64,000 bases of DNA from Rhizobium sp. 16-449-1b (GTDB lineage Bacteria > Pseudomonadota > Alphaproteobacteria > Rhizobiales > Rhizobiaceae), in the NCBI RefSeq assembly GCF_017741935.1, contig NZ_JAGHMH010000014.1, positions 372,001 to 436,000 of the forward strand, read 5' to 3'. Under the pieces are notes generated by a model. That model was not told the DNA's origin, did no database searches, and saw only the letters and a list, made by a program, of their open reading frames with translations. The position numbers and the translations under genes were made by a program. Below, piece after piece: positions 48,228 to 58,923 of the stretch; the stretch's first letter is position 1, and every line of letters starts with the position of its first letter.

Positions 48228-49112
48228 TCAGCGCCGCTCCAGAAGCCTGCAGATTTCTTCCAATTGATCCAACGACTTATAAGAAATTCGGATCTGCCCG
48301 CCATTCGCCTTGTGATTGATGACGACATCCAATCCAAGCGTATCGGAGAGGGTACGCTCAAGCGCGATCGTATCAGAATCCTTCTGATCCCGCGGATTGA
48401 CCGCTGGCTTCGGCTCCGATTGCGCCTTGATGTCGTTCTGCGCAAGCCGCTCGGCATCGCGCACTGACATGCCCTTGGAAACGATCGTTCGGGCCAGGAC
48501 GGTTGGGTCCGACGTGGACACCAGCGCGCGCGCATGGCCAGCAGACAGACTGCCAGCGGCGAGCAAGTCACGAACAGGCTCCGGCAATTTCAGAAGCCGC
48601 AGCGAGTTCGCGACGTGGCTGCGGCTCTTGCCAATGATCTCACCGAGATCGTTCTGAGTGTAGCCATAATCCGCGATTAACTGCTCGTAGCCGAGCGCTT
48701 CTTCCAGCGCATTCAGGTCGGATCGTTGAACGTTTTCAACGATCGCGATCTCAAGTGCGGTCTTGTCGTCCACATCACGAACGATGACAGGAATCTCGAC
48801 CAGGCCTGCCAACTGCGCAGCCCGCCAACGTCTTTCGCCGGCTATGATTTCATACTGGCTGGTCGAAAGTGTACGTACAACAACCGGCTGCACAATACCA
48901 TGCTGGCGGATTGAGCTTGCAAGATCATGAAGCTCGCCATCATCGAAGAAGCGGCGAGGATTGCGAGGATTGCGCGTGATGAACTCGATTGGCACCAGAC
49001 GATCGGCACTAACGGCGCGCTGGCTTGCATCGACAGGCGCCGGTTGATCCATTTCACCAATCAGTGCTGCGAGGCCACGCCCAAGTCTTCTCTTCGAGAC
49101 ATCATCGTTCAT
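48228..49112 (-). CDS. parB: chromosome-partitioning protein ParB
   Basis: DNA-binding CTPase that loads on parS sites, spreads along DNA and, with ParA, segregates the origin. 294 residues: N-terminal ParA-stimulating peptide (KRRLGRGLAALIGE), the ParB/Srx CTP-binding domain with AGERRWRAAQLAG (GERR motif), a helix-turn-helix (TQNDLGEIIGKSRSHVANSLRL) and a C-terminal dimerisation segment. Start ATG 49112 (an in-frame GTG is 15 bp upstream). It is downstream of parA (31-bp gap) in the usual alphaproteobacterial order. Its cognate sites are listed separately. Confidence 0.97.
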   Translation of the reverse strand: MNDDVSKRRLGRGLAALIGEMDQPAPVDASQRAVSADRLVPIEFITRNPRNPRRFFDDGELHDLASSIRQHGIVQPVVVRTLSTSQYEIIAGERRWRAAQLAGLVEIPVIVRDVDDKTALEIAIVENVQRSDLNALEEALGYEQLIADYGYTQNDLGEIIGKSRSHVANSLRLLKLPEPVRDLLAAGSLSAGHARALVSTSDPTVLARTIVSKGMSVRDAERLAQNDIKAQSEPKPAVNPRDQKDSDTIALERTLSDTLGLDVVINHKANGGQIRISYKSLDQLEEICRLLERR

Positions 49113-49143
49113 GTCGGTACTCACCACTTATTCAAGAGCTTGG

Positions 49144-49938
49144 TTAGGCAGCCAGACGCTGGCGCTCGCGCTGAATGACTTCGGAAGCCAACTGCAGATA
49201 GGCCTGGCTTCCAGCACATTTAAGGTCGTAGAGAATGGCAGGCTTGCCGTAAGAAGGCGCCTCGGACACGCGCACGTTGCGCGGAATTAACGTATGGTAA
49301 ACCTTTTCGCCGAGATGGGTGCGCACGTCGTTTACGACCTGCTGCGCCAGATTGTTTCTCGAATCGAACATCGTCAGCACGATACCTTGGATATCGAGCT
49401 GCGGGTTTACGCTCCTGCGCACCTGGTCGACGGTCTCCAGCAACTGGCTCAACCCCTCGAGCGCGAAAAATTCGCACTGCAGGGGAACCAGCACCGAATG
49501 CGCAGCCGCCATCGCATTCATCGTCAGGAGATTGAACGACGGTGGGCAATCAACAAGGATATAGGAGAACTGAAACGCATCGCGCTCGGCAAGCGCCTTT
49601 TTGAGCTTGAAGACGCGATCGCTCTGCTGTGCGATCTCCATTTCGATCCCGAGCAGATCCATAGTCGAAGGGACTATGAAGAGGTTCGGTACAGCGGTTT
49701 CCTGCACAACATCGAGGATCCCATGGTCGCCGACCAGAAGATCGTATGAGGACCGACTACGGTTCTTGCGATCGATACCCAAGCCCGTGCTTGCATTGCC
49801 CTGAGGATCGAGATCAACAATGAGAACTCGCTCGCCGATAGCGGCCAGCGCGGTTGCCAGATTGATAGCCGTCGTCGTTTTGCCAACGCCACCCTTCTGA
49901 TTTGCGATCGTAATAATCCGATTTCGTCCAGCAACCAT
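49144..49938 (-). CDS. parA: chromosome-partitioning ATPase ParA
   Basis: 264-residue Walker-type ATPase that binds DNA non-specifically and moves ParB-parS complexes. Deviant Walker A KGGVGKTTT near residue 15, VLIVDLDPQGNAST (Walker A'), and ILVDCPPS (Walker B) are present. ATG 49938 is chosen because the frame upstream (to 50016) runs into rsmG; the Walker motif then starts at the usual position. There is a 19-bp gap after rsmG. Two ParA surface residues for DNA binding cannot be assigned with confidence. Confidence 0.96.
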   Translation of the reverse strand: MVAGRNRIITIANQKGGVGKTTTAINLATALAAIGERVLIVDLDPQGNASTGLGIDRKNRSRSSYDLLVGDHGILDVVQETAVPNLFIVPSTMDLLGIEMEIAQQSDRVFKLKKALAERDAFQFSYILVDCPPSFNLLTMNAMAAAHSVLVPLQCEFFALEGLSQLLETVDQVRRSVNPQLDIQGIVLTMFDSRNNLAQQVVNDVRTHLGEKVYHTLIPRNVRVSEAPSYGKPAILYDLKCAGSQAYLQLASEVIQRERQRLAA

Positions 49939-49957
49939 TGTCGCAACGCCCGATTTG

Positions 49958-50575
49958 TTAGACCAAATGCCGTAAATTGGAAATCTCAAGAACGACTGAA
50001 TCCATTTCGACAGCACTCTTGTGTTCTACCAGATCAAATGCCCAGCGACCATGCGCATTTGCCACCTCTGATCGGTAATCCCGGCCTTTGTGGAAATACG
50101 CGCGGATTTTTTCGTTACGGATCGCAAATGGATCGACGAACTCCAGAAGTTTATCCAGGTCCGCAAGCGCCCTGGCCGACACGAAATCGCAAGCCGGGAG
50201 GTCCGCGACCGCATCCTCGATCCGCAGCGGATGCACGGAGCCACGGGCCCCCGTTTCCCTCAGCGCCGTGCGTAAAAAGGCAGCCTTCTTGTTGTTGCTC
50301 TCAACCAGATGCACCCAGCCGTCATTGAGCTCCGCGAGAAAGATCGCTGTTACTACGCCGGGAAAGCCGCCGCCGCTACCGAGATCCACCCAGTTGCCCG
50401 CGTGCGGCTGAAGCTGAAAGATTTGAGCGCTATCAGCAATATGCCTTTCCCACGCGTCCTTAAGAGTGGAGGGCGCGGAGAGGTTTATAGCCTTGCTCCA
50501 TTTCTGAAATAGACCCACAAAATGCTCAAGTCGTTCCTGTGTTTCACGTGAAACACGCCGGCCGTTCAATTCCAT
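49958..50575 (-). CDS. rsmG: 16S rRNA (guanine-527-N7)-methyltransferase RsmG (GidB)
   Basis: 205 residues: SAM-binding [13 protein letters not shown] and an N-terminal helical part ([19 protein letters not shown]). It methylates G527 of 16S rRNA. Its first codons overlap a perfect parS site (50540-50555), so residues 7-12 (RVSRET) are encoded by the site. This overlap of rsmG with parS is common in bacteria. The gene is 31 bp after mnmG and 19 bp before parA, in the usual gid-par order. Confidence 0.96.
   Translation of the reverse strand: MELNGRRVSRETQERLEHFVGLFQKWSKAINLSAPSTLKDAWERHIADSAQIFQLQPHAGNWVDLGSGGGFPGVVTAIFLAELNDGWVHLVESNNKKAAFLRTALRETGARGSVHPLRIEDAVADLPACDFVSARALADLDKLLEFVDPFAIRNEKIRAYFHKGRDYRSEVANAHGRWAFDLVEHKSAVEMDSVVLEISNLRHLV
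50540..50555. promoter_or_regulatory. parS site, perfect match
   Basis: TGTTTCACGTGAAACA, the consensus ParB-binding palindrome, in the 5' end of rsmG. It is about 6.5 kb from the candidate oriC and within 1.5 kb of parB. Confidence 0.93.
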
Positions 50576-50606
50576 ACAAGGACTCTCAAATAGTGTAGGT
50601 TGCAGT

Positions 50607-52469
50607 CTATGCAGCGACGTCGCCGCGTCGCAAATGCACGAGCAAGAGCGAAATCGCCGCCGGAGTCATCCCATCAATCCGCGAAGCCTGCGCGACGTCA
50701 TAAGGACGAGCCTTCGCCAACTTCTGCTTAAGCTCGTTGGATAGACCGGACAAGCGGTCGAAGCCAAAATCCGCCGGGATAAGCCGCTCCTCATCCCGCT
50801 TGATATGCGCCACGTCGGCCTGTTGCCGATCCATATAGACCGCATAGTTCGCCTCGATCTCCAAGGCAGCGCCTGCCTTTGAATCGATCGCGCTCAACTC
50901 GGGCCATACCGGCCGAAGCGTCTCAAGATCGAAGTCAGGGTACGCCAGCAACTCATAAGCCGTTCGCCTCTGACCATCAAGGTTAAGCTTAAGGCCAAAC
51001 CGGCGTGCTTCTGTTGGTGTGACCGACAGCGACATCAACAACTCGCGGCCCGCCTCAATAGCCGATGCATACCGCTCGAACCGATCTGCACGCGCGCCGG
51101 ATGCGATGCCCAATGAGATAGCAAGCGGGGTCAGGCGAACATCGGCATTGTCTGCACGGAGCGAAAGACGGTACTCCGCTCTCGATGTAAACATCCGATA
51201 GGGTTCGGCCACGCCGCGCGACGTCAGGTCGTCGATCATGACACCAATGTAGGAATCGGTACGACTGAAGCGTACCGCGTCTTGCTGTCCAGCCAGCCGA
51301 GCCGCATTGAGCCCAGCCACCAAGCCCTGCGCCGCCGCCTCTTCATATCCTGTCGTGCCGTTGATCTGCCCGGCCAAGAACAAGCCTGGTTGCTTCTTTA
51401 CCTCAAGCGAAGGCTTCAACTCTCGTGGATCGACATGGTCGTATTCAATCGCGTAGCCCGGCTGGAGAATGGCGACTTGCTCTAGACCCGGTATTGTTCG
51501 AATGAAGGCATCTTGGACTTCGGCGGGAAGTGATGTCGATATGCCGTTCGGATAGACCGTGTCGTCGTCGAGACCCTCAGGCTCAAGAAACACCTGGTGG
51601 CCATCTCGCTCGCCAAACTTAACCAGCTTATCCTCGATCGACGGGCAATACCGTGGACCAACACCTTCAATCTGACCGGAATACATGGCCGACCGCTTCA
51701 AATTGTCGACAATGATCCGATGCGTCGCTTCCGTTGTCCGCGTAACGCCGCAATCGATCTGCTGGTTAGAAATGTGGTCGGTCATAAAGGAGAAGGGGAC
51801 AGCATCATCATCGGCGCCCTGTCGACCAACGCCCGCCCAGTCAATGGTCTTCCCATCCAACCGGGCAGGGGTACCAGTCTTCAGTCGACCGAGCTGCAAT
51901 CCCATTCCCAACAGTGTCTTGGACAGACCCATCGATGGCTCTTCGCCGACACGGCCCGCTGGGATCTTCTTGTCGCCAATATGGATGAGACCACGCAGGA
52001 AGGTTCCGGTCGTCAAGACCACGGCACCAGCATCAAGAATCCGGCTATCTTTCATGATGACGCCCGATACACGTCCATCCTCGATCGACAAGTCAAAGGC
52101 ATCGCCCTCGACAATAGTCAGATTGGGGACGGCGGAAATCTCCGCATGCATCGCGTGGCGGTAAAGCTTTCGATCTGCCTGCGTGCGAGGGCCGCGCACG
52201 GCCGGCCCCTTCTTTCGATTGAGCATCCGGAACTGGATACCGCCGGCATCAGCCACGCGACCCATCAGTCCGTCCAACGCATCGATCTCGCGGACCAGAT
52301 GACCTTTCCCGAGGCCACCGATTGCAGGATTGCACGACATGACGCCGATGGTCTCGCGCTTATGCGTCACAAGCGCGGTCTTGGCGCCAGCGCGCGCAGC
52401 CGCGGAAGCAGCTTCGCATCCAGCGTGCCCGCCACCAATGACGATGACATCGAACCGTGAGGTATTCAT
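50607..52469 (-). CDS. mnmG: tRNA uridine-5-carboxymethylaminomethyl modification enzyme MnmG (GidA)
   Basis: FAD-dependent enzyme that, with MnmE, builds cmnm5U34 on several tRNAs. 620 residues: FAD-binding [19 protein letters not shown] at residues 10-28, a central [18 protein letters not shown] segment, [14 protein letters not shown], and [16 protein letters not shown] at about 370. Length and motif order are normal. It lies between mnmE and rsmG, with two parS-like sites in the mnmE/mnmG gap. Confidence 0.97.
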   Translation of the reverse strand: MNTSRFDVIVIGGGHAGCEAASAAARAGAKTALVTHKRETIGVMSCNPAIGGLGKGHLVREIDALDGLMGRVADAGGIQFRMLNRKKGPAVRGPRTQADRKLYRHAMHAEISAVPNLTIVEGDAFDLSIEDGRVSGVIMKDSRILDAGAVVLTTGTFLRGLIHIGDKKIPAGRVGEEPSMGLSKTLLGMGLQLGRLKTGTPARLDGKTIDWAGVGRQGADDDAVPFSFMTDHISNQQIDCGVTRTTEATHRIIVDNLKRSAMYSGQIEGVGPRYCPSIEDKLVKFGERDGHQVFLEPEGLDDDTVYPNGISTSLPAEVQDAFIRTIPGLEQVAILQPGYAIEYDHVDPRELKPSLEVKKQPGLFLAGQINGTTGYEEAAAQGLVAGLNAARLAGQQDAVRFSRTDSYIGVMIDDLTSRGVAEPYRMFTSRAEYRLSLRADNADVRLTPLAISLGIASGARADRFERYASAIEAGRELLMSLSVTPTEARRFGLKLNLDGQRRTAYELLAYPDFDLETLRPVWPELSAIDSKAGAALEIEANYAVYMDRQQADVAHIKRDEERLIPADFGFDRLSGLSNELKQKLAKARPYDVAQASRIDGMTPAAISLLLVHLRRGDVAA

Positions 52470-52523
52470 AACAATGCTCCTGAGATCGCTCGGTGATGCG
52501 GCAAGCCGCCCCGCGAGTCAAGA

Positions 52524-52539
52524 CGTTTCACGTGAAACC
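52524..52539. promoter_or_regulatory. parS-like site (14-bp core perfect)
   Basis: CGTTTCACGTGAAACC: the inner 14 bases equal the consensus, only the outer base pair differs. It lies in the mnmE-mnmG gap, upstream of the mnmG start. Confidence 0.85.
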
Positions 52540-52561
52540 ACGTTTTTCAGCGTCGTCGAAG

Positions 52562-52577
52562 TGTTTCACGTGAATCA
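52562..52577. promoter_or_regulatory. parS-like site (one mismatch)
   Basis: TGTTTCACGTGAATCA, one mismatch to the consensus. It contains the mnmE stop codon (minus strand, 52575-52577) and lies 38 bp from the site at 52524. Confidence 0.8.
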
Positions 52578-53894
52578 TTTGCCAATGCAGAACTCACCGA
52601 AGATGACGTCGAGCAGATTCTCGACATCGACCCGGCCAGTGATGCGGCCAAGCGCGGCGCCGGCCATGCGGAGCTCTTCGGCTCTAATATCCAGGTCAAC
52701 ATGATCGCTAGCGATGGCTCGTTCGATAGCCGAAATACATTCCGCTAGCGAATCGTTGTGGCGCGTGCGGGTAGGGATAGCCAGCGAGTGCGGCGGGACC
52801 CGCTCTCTTAGTCGATTTCCGATTGCCTGCCGTAGTTGATCCAAGCCGGCGCCGGTCTCTACCGAGATCCTCACATCGTATTCATTCGGCGAAATGGCGG
52901 GCAAGTCCGCCTTCGTTCCAACACGAAGTGCGGCCGACGGGACGCAGTCATTCTCTGACGGGACCGACATGTCTTCTATATAGATGACGAGATCTGCGGC
53001 TTCCATCGCGGAGCGTGCACGACGGATACCTTCGCGCTCAACCACCTCCTCAGTCTCCCGTAAGCCGGCGGTGTCGTAAAGCTTGACCAGAAATCCATCG
53101 ATATCGAGATCCGTCGAAAGCACGTCACGTGTCGTTCCGGCGATATCCGTGACAATCGCAATGTCGCGACGAACAAGCGCATTCATCAGGCTCGACTTCC
53201 CCGCATTCGGTAAGCCGGCGATAACAACCTTGAACCCGTCTCTGATGATCTCGCCGGTCTTTGCCATGCCAAGATGTTGACGTATCTCTTTAGCAAGCTC
53301 GGTCATATCCGACCAAACCTGGTCCGATACCGAGCCTGGAACATCGTCCTCATCAGGGAAATCCAGTTCGGCCTCGATCAGCGCGCGACCGCGCGTCAGC
53401 CGCCTCGCCCAAGCTTCATAGACCGCCGAGAGCCCGCCAGAACTTTGTTCAAGTGCAAGACGGCGTTGCATCTCCGTCTCTGCGGCAATCAAGTCCGCAA
53501 GACCCTCGATCTCCAGTAGGTCAAGCTTCCCGTTTTCGAACGCGCGTCGGGAGAACTCGCCGGCGAGGGCCTGCCGCAATCCATCGAACGAACTCAGCTC
53601 TCTATAAGCAGCACTTACGACAGCGCGACCGCCATGCAGGTGAAATTCAACGACATCTTCACCGGTGAAGGAGTTCGGTCCCGGGAAGAATAGTACAAGG
53701 CCATTGTCCAACACCTCGCCGTTACGGGTTCGAATCGTTCGCAAGGCGGTGGTGCGGGCAGGGACGGTGCCTGAAACCATGCTGCGAACCACATCCTCGA
53801 CCTTTGGGCCGCTTATTCGGATCACGGCCAAGCCGGCCGGAACGGCGCCGCTGGAGAGCGCATAGATTGTCTCGGTGAATTCCGCCACGGACAC
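52575..53894 (-). CDS. mnmE: tRNA modification GTPase MnmE (TrmE)
   Basis: GTPase partner of MnmG in cmnm5U34 synthesis. 439 residues: N-terminal THF-binding domain, central GTPase domain with GLPNAGKSS (P-loop), DIAGTTRDV (switch I) and DTAGLRE (G3), and the C-terminal tetrapeptide CIGK whose Cys is essential. The start is a GTG (53894) with GGAG 5 nt upstream. The stop codon lies within a parS-like site. Gap to rho: 138 bp, with the rho terminator. Confidence 0.96.
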   Translation of the reverse strand: MSVAEFTETIYALSSGAVPAGLAVIRISGPKVEDVVRSMVSGTVPARTTALRTIRTRNGEVLDNGLVLFFPGPNSFTGEDVVEFHLHGGRAVVSAAYRELSSFDGLRQALAGEFSRRAFENGKLDLLEIEGLADLIAAETEMQRRLALEQSSGGLSAVYEAWARRLTRGRALIEAELDFPDEDDVPGSVSDQVWSDMTELAKEIRQHLGMAKTGEIIRDGFKVVIAGLPNAGKSSLMNALVRRDIAIVTDIAGTTRDVLSTDLDIDGFLVKLYDTAGLRETEEVVEREGIRRARSAMEAADLVIYIEDMSVPSENDCVPSAALRVGTKADLPAISPNEYDVRISVETGAGLDQLRQAIGNRLRERVPPHSLAIPTRTRHNDSLAECISAIERAIASDHVDLDIRAEELRMAGAALGRITGRVDVENLLDVIFGEFCIGK

Positions 53895-53976
53895 ACTCCA
53901 ATTGGTACGATACCGAATCGATCTGTTTCCACCTCAGAAAAGAGGAGCGACCAGTCAATCAGGCATATAGAAACAG

Positions 53977-54005
53977 AAAAGCCGGCCAAGATAGAGGCCG
54001 GCTTT
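53977..54005 (-). terminator. Rho-independent terminator of the rho gene
   Basis: Minus-strand stem AAAGCCGGCC / GGCCGGCTTT with an 8-nt loop (TCTATCTT) and TTTTC downstream. It lies 28 bp after the rho stop and separates it from mnmE. The rho mRNA thus ends at a factor-independent site. Confidence 0.92.
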
Positions 54006-54032
54006 AGTTGATGGAATCCGGCTAAGGATAAA

Positions 54033-55298
54033 TCAGGTGTTCATCGATTCGAAGAAATCCGAATTGCTCTTCGTCTGCTTCAGCTTGTCGATGAGGAATT
54101 CGATCGCATCGGTCGTGCCCATCGGGGCGAGGATACGGCGGAGAACGAAGATCTTCTGCAGATCCTGGCGTGGAACAAGCAGGTCTTCCTTACGCGTACC
54201 GGACTTGAGAATGTCCATCGACGGGAAGATGCGCTTGTCGGCGACCTTGCGGTCGAGAACGATTTCCGAGTTACCGGTACCCTTGAATTCTTCGAAGATG
54301 ACTTCGTCCATACGGCTACCCGTATCGATCAACGCGGTCGCGATAATGGTCAGCGAACCGCCTTCTTCGATGTTACGCGCCGCGCCGAAGAAGCGCTTCG
54401 GGCGCTGCAGTGCGTTCGCATCGACACCACCGGTCAGAACCTTACCGGAAGAGGGAACGACCGTGTTGTAGGCGCGGCCGAGGCGGGTGATCGAGTCGAG
54501 AAGGATCACGACATCGCGACCATGTTCTACAAGGCGCTTGGCCTTCTCGATGACCATCTCGGCGACCTGGACGTGGCGGGTGGCCGGCTCGTCGAAGGTC
54601 GAGGAGACGACCTCGCCCTTCACCGAACGCTGCATGTCCGTCACTTCTTCAGGACGCTCGTCGATCAGGAGAACGATGAGATAGCATTCCGGGTGATTGG
54701 CGGTGATCGAATGCGCGATGTTCTGCAGGAGAACCGTCTTACCCGTGCGCGGCGGCGCGACGATCAGACCACGCTGGCCCTTACCAAGCGGCGCGACCAG
54801 ATCGATGACGCGTGACGAGAGATCCTTATTGGTCGGGATCTCGAGTTCCATCTTGAAGCGTTCGTTCGGATAGAGCGGCGTCAGATTGTCGAAGTGAACC
54901 TTGTGACGAATCTTTTCCGGATCGTCGAAGTTGATCGTGTTGACCTTCAGCAGCGCGAAATAGCGCTCGCCTTCTTTCGGTCCGCGGATTGGTCCTTCAA
55001 CCGTATCGCCAGTCTTCAGCGAGAAGCGGCGAATCTGGGAGGGGGAGATGTAGATGTCGTCGGGGCCGGGGAGATAGTTGGCGTTGGCGGAACGCAGGAA
55101 GCCGAAGCCGTCCTGCAGAACTTCGACCACGCCTTCACCGATAATTTCGACGTCCTGGCTGGCAAGAACCTTGAGTATCGCGAACATCAGCTCCTGCTTG
55201 CGCATCGTGCTGGCATTCTCGACCTCGAGCGATTCGGCGAATGCCAGAAGATCGGTCGGGGATTTACTCTTAAGTTCCTGAAGCTTCATTTCAGACAT
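54033..55298 (-). CDS. rho: transcription termination factor Rho
   Basis: RNA-dependent helicase ATPase that terminates transcription; 421 residues, the usual length. Short N-terminal Rho_N helices ([20 protein letters not shown]), an RNA-binding cold-shock-like domain ([23 protein letters not shown]), Walker [16 protein letters not shown] and Walker [12 protein letters not shown]. No insertion is present between the domains, unlike some actinobacterial Rho. The 194-bp spacer upstream to hemJ probably holds the promoter and autoregulatory leader. Confidence 0.97.
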   Translation of the reverse strand: MSEMKLQELKSKSPTDLLAFAESLEVENASTMRKQELMFAILKVLASQDVEIIGEGVVEVLQDGFGFLRSANANYLPGPDDIYISPSQIRRFSLKTGDTVEGPIRGPKEGERYFALLKVNTINFDDPEKIRHKVHFDNLTPLYPNERFKMELEIPTNKDLSSRVIDLVAPLGKGQRGLIVAPPRTGKTVLLQNIAHSITANHPECYLIVLLIDERPEEVTDMQRSVKGEVVSSTFDEPATRHVQVAEMVIEKAKRLVEHGRDVVILLDSITRLGRAYNTVVPSSGKVLTGGVDANALQRPKRFFGAARNIEEGGSLTIIATALIDTGSRMDEVIFEEFKGTGNSEIVLDRKVADKRIFPSMDILKSGTRKEDLLVPRQDLQKIFVLRRILAPMGTTDAIEFLIDKLKQTKSNSDFFESMNT

Positions 55299-55492
55299 GA
55301 AGTGTCCATTACTCTATAATTTTGAGGGGAAAGGCGATGTCGAGACAGTAACCGGTCCTGCGAGGAACCCGCAGACGATCGAACTTTACATACATGCCAC
55401 AAGGATGAGGTGGACGGAAAATAGCGAGTCAGCTCCCCCGCCGCAAGGGGGCTGCTTAAAATGAAGCAAATTTAACCCGTCAGCCGGCTGCG

Positions 55493-56029
55493 TCAAAATG
55501 GCTTGACGACGACAAGGATGACGATAGCGATCATCAAAACGGTCGGCGCTTCGTTCATGAAGCGCCAGTAGCGCGCCGAACGCCGGTTCTCGTCACGCTC
55601 GAATGCTTTCGCGGCGCGGCTGAAAAACACGTGCACGCCGGTCAAGAGAACGACAAGTCCGATCTTTGCGTGCAGCCATCCGCCCTGGAAGCCATAAACC
55701 GACCAAGAGAGATACAGCCCGAAGATCCAGGTCAGCATCATTGCCGGGTTCATGATCACCTTCAGCAGACGCCGTTCCATCACCTTGAAGGTTTCCGACT
55801 GCACAGAGCCCGGCTCGGCATCGGTGTGGTAGATGAACAATCGCGGCATGTAGAACAGCCCGGCCATCCACGAGATCACAGCGATGATGTGAAGCGCCTT
55901 GATCCAGAGATAGAGCGTATCGGGATTCCAGACGAAGAGACCGACCGCCAACGCCACGAAGAAGGCGATGGCGATAAAGGCGCGCCGGCGCGCATAGGAA
56001 CCGGGTCTCTCGTCGATCTGGCGTTCCAT
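55493..56029 (-). CDS. hemJ: protoporphyrinogen oxidase HemJ
   Basis: Polytopic heme-biosynthesis protein that oxidises protoporphyrinogen IX in the inner membrane. 178 residues with four to five hydrophobic segments and the HemJ signature WIKALHIIAVISWMAGLFYMPRLF, containing the conserved His. The start at 56029 (ATG, with AAGGG 7 nt upstream) is preferred over a TTG at 56035 that overlaps the hemE stop. It follows hemE closely, so both catalyse late heme synthesis in one transcript. Older annotations call this family CopD/TIGR00701 hypothetical. Confidence 0.9.
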   Translation of the reverse strand: MERQIDERPGSYARRRAFIAIAFFVALAVGLFVWNPDTLYLWIKALHIIAVISWMAGLFYMPRLFIYHTDAEPGSVQSETFKVMERRLLKVIMNPAMMLTWIFGLYLSWSVYGFQGGWLHAKIGLVVLLTGVHVFFSRAAKAFERDENRRSARYWRFMNEAPTVLMIAIVILVVVKPF

Positions 56030-56031
56030 GG

Positions 56032-57066
56032 TCAAACCCTTCCGCCGCGAACACGCTCGACAAGCAGCCGAACATTTTCAGGATCGGCCTGCGGGGTAAT
56101 TCCATGCCCAAGGTTGAAGATCAGCGGACCATTGCCCAATCGCTGCAGGATGTCGTCGATACCCTCTTCAAGCGACGCCCCGCCGGCAACCATTCGCATC
56201 GGATCAAGGTTGCCCTGCACCGGGCCATCCTTCTGCAGCTCGGCCGCGAAATCGAGCGGGACCGACCAATCAAGGCCGATCGCATCAGCCTTCGTCTTCT
56301 GGCGATAGGTCTTCAAGAGATAGCCGGCGCCCTTCGCGAAAGCGATGATCTTCGCATTCGGGCGCCGCGCTTTGATCGAGACGATCATCCGCGCCACGGG
56401 TTTCACGGCAAATGCTTCGAACTCACGCTCGCCAAGCACGCCGGCCCAGGAATCGAAAATCTGCACGGCATCGGCGCCGGCATCGATCTGCGCGACGAGA
56501 TAATCTGCCGAGACATCCGCCAGCAACATCAGCAACTTTTCGAATGCCTTCGGATGCCGATAGGCAAACAGACGGGCAGGGGCCTGGTCGGGCGTGCCAT
56601 GGCCAGCGATCATATAGGTCGCAACGGTCCAGGGGGCGCCACAGAAGCCGAGCAGGGTGGTTTCGGTTGGCAGATCACGCCGGAGACGTCGAACGGTCTC
56701 CAGCACCGGTTCCAGATGCTGCAGAACACGGCTGCCATCCAGACCATCGATGCCATCGACGTCGATCGGATCCATCTCCGGTCCATGTCCTTCGGTGAAA
56801 CGAACATTGCGCTTCATCGCATCGGGAATGACGAGGATGTCGGAGAAGAGGATGGCAGCATCAAAGCCATAACGCCGGATCGGCTGCATCGTGACTTCGA
56901 CTGCGTAATCCGGTGTGTAACAGAGATCGAGGAAGCTTCCGGCCTTGGCTCGTACCTCTCGATACTCAGGCAGGTATCGGCCTGCCTGCCGCATCAGCCA
57001 GATGGGGGGAGGGCTCAATGTTTCCCCGTCCAGAACTCGCATGATCTTCCGGCGCATTTCACTCAA
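56032..57066 (-). CDS. hemE: uroporphyrinogen decarboxylase
   Basis: Decarboxylates uroporphyrinogen III to coproporphyrinogen III in heme synthesis. 344 residues: [19 protein letters not shown] (residues 22-40, the catalytic Arg and Asp region), [26 protein letters not shown] and the C-terminal GNLDPMRM. It is transcribed away from the candidate origin. In Caulobacter hemE also borders oriC, which is the reason the gap upstream of it is examined as the origin. Confidence 0.97.
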   Translation of the reverse strand: MSEMRRKIMRVLDGETLSPPPIWLMRQAGRYLPEYREVRAKAGSFLDLCYTPDYAVEVTMQPIRRYGFDAAILFSDILVIPDAMKRNVRFTEGHGPEMDPIDVDGIDGLDGSRVLQHLEPVLETVRRLRRDLPTETTLLGFCGAPWTVATYMIAGHGTPDQAPARLFAYRHPKAFEKLLMLLADVSADYLVAQIDAGADAVQIFDSWAGVLGEREFEAFAVKPVARMIVSIKARRPNAKIIAFAKGAGYLLKTYRQKTKADAIGLDWSVPLDFAAELQKDGPVQGNLDPMRMVAGGASLEEGIDDILQRLGNGPLIFNLGHGITPQADPENVRLLVERVRGGRV

Positions 57067-57468
57067 GCGCTTCTTCCCTATAAAAAATCAAAGATATTTA
57101 TAAGGTTTCTATTTCTTAGAGTCGGTGACTATCAAGGATTAAAATCCATCCACGTCCGATACCAATTGTCACTGTTTCGCGAGCTGCTCGGGAAGAAAAT
57201 CGCGCAATTCGATGTCAGAAACAGGATTGGCACGAAATTCGATACAATTTCAATGAGATATAGGGTTAGATGAAATTCGCCAAGCTGTGGACAGGCTGTG
57301 GCTATCCGATGAACAGCGGCAAACTTTCCACAAAACCAACAGGCCATCTTTCTTGGCCTCCCAAGAATCCGAAATGTGGAAAACCAGGCACGTTTTCCCT
57401 TGCCTAACCCCCGGCGCGTCTCGTAGCTCTCCGTCATCCAGTGTTTTCAACAGGCAGCGGAAAATAGC
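57067..57468. other. candidate chromosomal replication origin (oriC) between hemE and ppsR
   Basis: 402 bp without a gene. The hemE-proximal part (57071-57260) is AT-rich with A/T runs such as CTATAAAAAATCAAAGATATTTATA, shown here only in part; the ppsR-proximal part holds DnaA-box-like nonamers: TGTGGAAAA (57375-57383, eight of nine matches), TGTGGACAG (57286), TGTGGCTAT (57297) and CTTTCCACA (57324), each seven of nine. CcrM sites GANTC are at 57119 and 57365, with a third (57511) just inside ppsR. TTCTTGG-CCTC-CCAAGAA (57350-57367) is a hairpin. Genes diverge here. In Caulobacter the origin lies between hemE and the ppsR homologue. Confidence 0.8.
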
Positions 57469-58290
57469 GTGGAGAACCGTACGAACTTCTTCCATCTGCA
57501 TCTCATTTCTGACTCGACGGGCGAAACGCTGATTTCGGCCGGCCGCGCGGCATCGGCGCAATTCAAGTCGGCGCAGCCGATCGAACATGTCTATCCACTG
57601 ATCCGCAATCGCAAGCAGCTGCTGACGGTCCTGCAGGCGATCGACGGCGAACCGGGCATCGTGCTCTACACGATCGTGGATCGCGAGCTCGCCACGCTGA
57701 TCGACGAGCGTTGCCTCGAAATGGGCGTCGCCTCGGTCAATGTGCTCGAGCCCGTTCTCAATGCGTTTCAGATTTACCTCGGCGCACCGTCGCGCCGCCG
57801 GGTCGGCGCCCAGCATGTCATGAACGCCGGCTACTTCGCGCGCATCGAAGCGCTGAACTTCACGATGGATCATGACGACGGCCAGATGCCGGATGATTAT
57901 AATGACGCCGACGTCGTCATCATCGGCATCAGCCGAACATCCAAGACACCGACCAGCATCTATCTCGCCAATCGCGGCATCAAGACAGCCAACATTCCGA
58001 TCGTCTATGGCGTGCCCCTGCCGGAAAGCCTCTTCGAAGCGACCAAGCCACTCATCGTCTGCCTGATCGCCACCACCGATCGCATCTCCCAGGTCCGCGA
58101 AAATCGCGACCTCGGTGCTACACCCGGCTTTGATCGCGGCGACTACACGGATCGCGCCGCCATATCGGAAGAGCTGAAATATGCCCGCTCGCTTTGCGCT
58201 CGCCACAACTGGCCGCTCATCGACGTGACGCGCCGTTCCATCGAAGAGACGGCGGCGGCAATCGTTGCCCTGCGCCCCAAGCTGCGCTAA
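57469..58290 (+). CDS. ppsR: pyruvate, phosphate/water dikinase regulatory protein (PpsR/DUF299)
   Basis: Bifunctional kinase/pyrophosphorylase that switches PEP synthase or pyruvate phosphate dikinase off and on; 273 residues. It starts at GTG (57469) as [20 protein letters not shown], and carries the P-loop-like [18 protein letters not shown] near residue 150. The start overlaps the end of the candidate origin. In Caulobacter its homologue is the oriC-flanking gene RP001. Confidence 0.93.
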   Translation: MENRTNFFHLHLISDSTGETLISAGRAASAQFKSAQPIEHVYPLIRNRKQLLTVLQAIDGEPGIVLYTIVDRELATLIDERCLEMGVASVNVLEPVLNAFQIYLGAPSRRRVGAQHVMNAGYFARIEALNFTMDHDDGQMPDDYNDADVVIIGISRTSKTPTSIYLANRGIKTANIPIVYGVPLPESLFEATKPLIVCLIATTDRISQVRENRDLGATPGFDRGDYTDRAAISEELKYARSLCARHNWPLIDVTRRSIEETAAAIVALRPKLR

Positions 58291-58323
58291 GCGCTGCCCT
58301 AGCCAACCGCGCCGAGAGCACAG

Positions 58324-58923
58324 ATGATACCGAAACTCATACTCGCCTCCTCCAGTCCCTTCCGTCGCATGCTGATGGAAAACGCCGGCCTGTCCTTTGA
58401 GGCCCATCCGGCCAAGGTCGATGAGCGGGCGATCGAAGCACCGCTCGAACGGGATGGCGCAACGCCCGATGCGATCGCGCTGGTCCTGGCCAAGGCCAAA
58501 GCCAAGGAGGTGAGCGATCGCTCGCCGGGCGCAATCGTCATTGGTTCCGATCAAACCATGTCGCTGGGGCAGCGCACATTTCATAAGCCGAAGAGCATGG
58601 AAGACGCGGCCGGTCATCTTGCCGCGCTGTCCGCGCAGACACACCGGCTGAACAGCGCCGTCGCGCTCGCCTATAACGGCGACATCATCTGGGAGCATGT
58701 CTCGCGCGCCGAACTGACGATGCGTCCACTGACCAGGGATTTTATCGAGCGGCACCTGAAGCGGGTCGGCGAGCGCGCTTTGAGCAGCGTCGGCGCCTAT
58801 CAGCTCGAAGGGGAGGGCTTGCAGCTCTTCTCGAAAATCGATGGCGACTACTTCACCATCTTGGGGCTGCCTATGCTGCCGCTTCTGGAAAAACTGAGAG
58901 AATTGGGTGCGATCGATGGATGA
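58324..58923 (+). CDS. maf: Maf-family nucleotide pyrophosphatase
   Basis: Hydrolyses non-canonical or modified nucleoside triphosphates (dTTP, UTP, CTP analogues in characterised members). 199 residues: [11 protein letters not shown] at 8-18 for phosphate binding, IVIGSDQTM near 75 with the catalytic Asp, and [10 protein letters not shown] near 157. It is 33 bp after ppsR; the aroE start lies inside its last codons, so the two overlap. Confidence 0.92.
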   Translation: MIPKLILASSSPFRRMLMENAGLSFEAHPAKVDERAIEAPLERDGATPDAIALVLAKAKAKEVSDRSPGAIVIGSDQTMSLGQRTFHKPKSMEDAAGHLAALSAQTHRLNSAVALAYNGDIIWEHVSRAELTMRPLTRDFIERHLKRVGERALSSVGAYQLEGEGLQLFSKIDGDYFTILGLPMLPLLEKLRELGAIDG

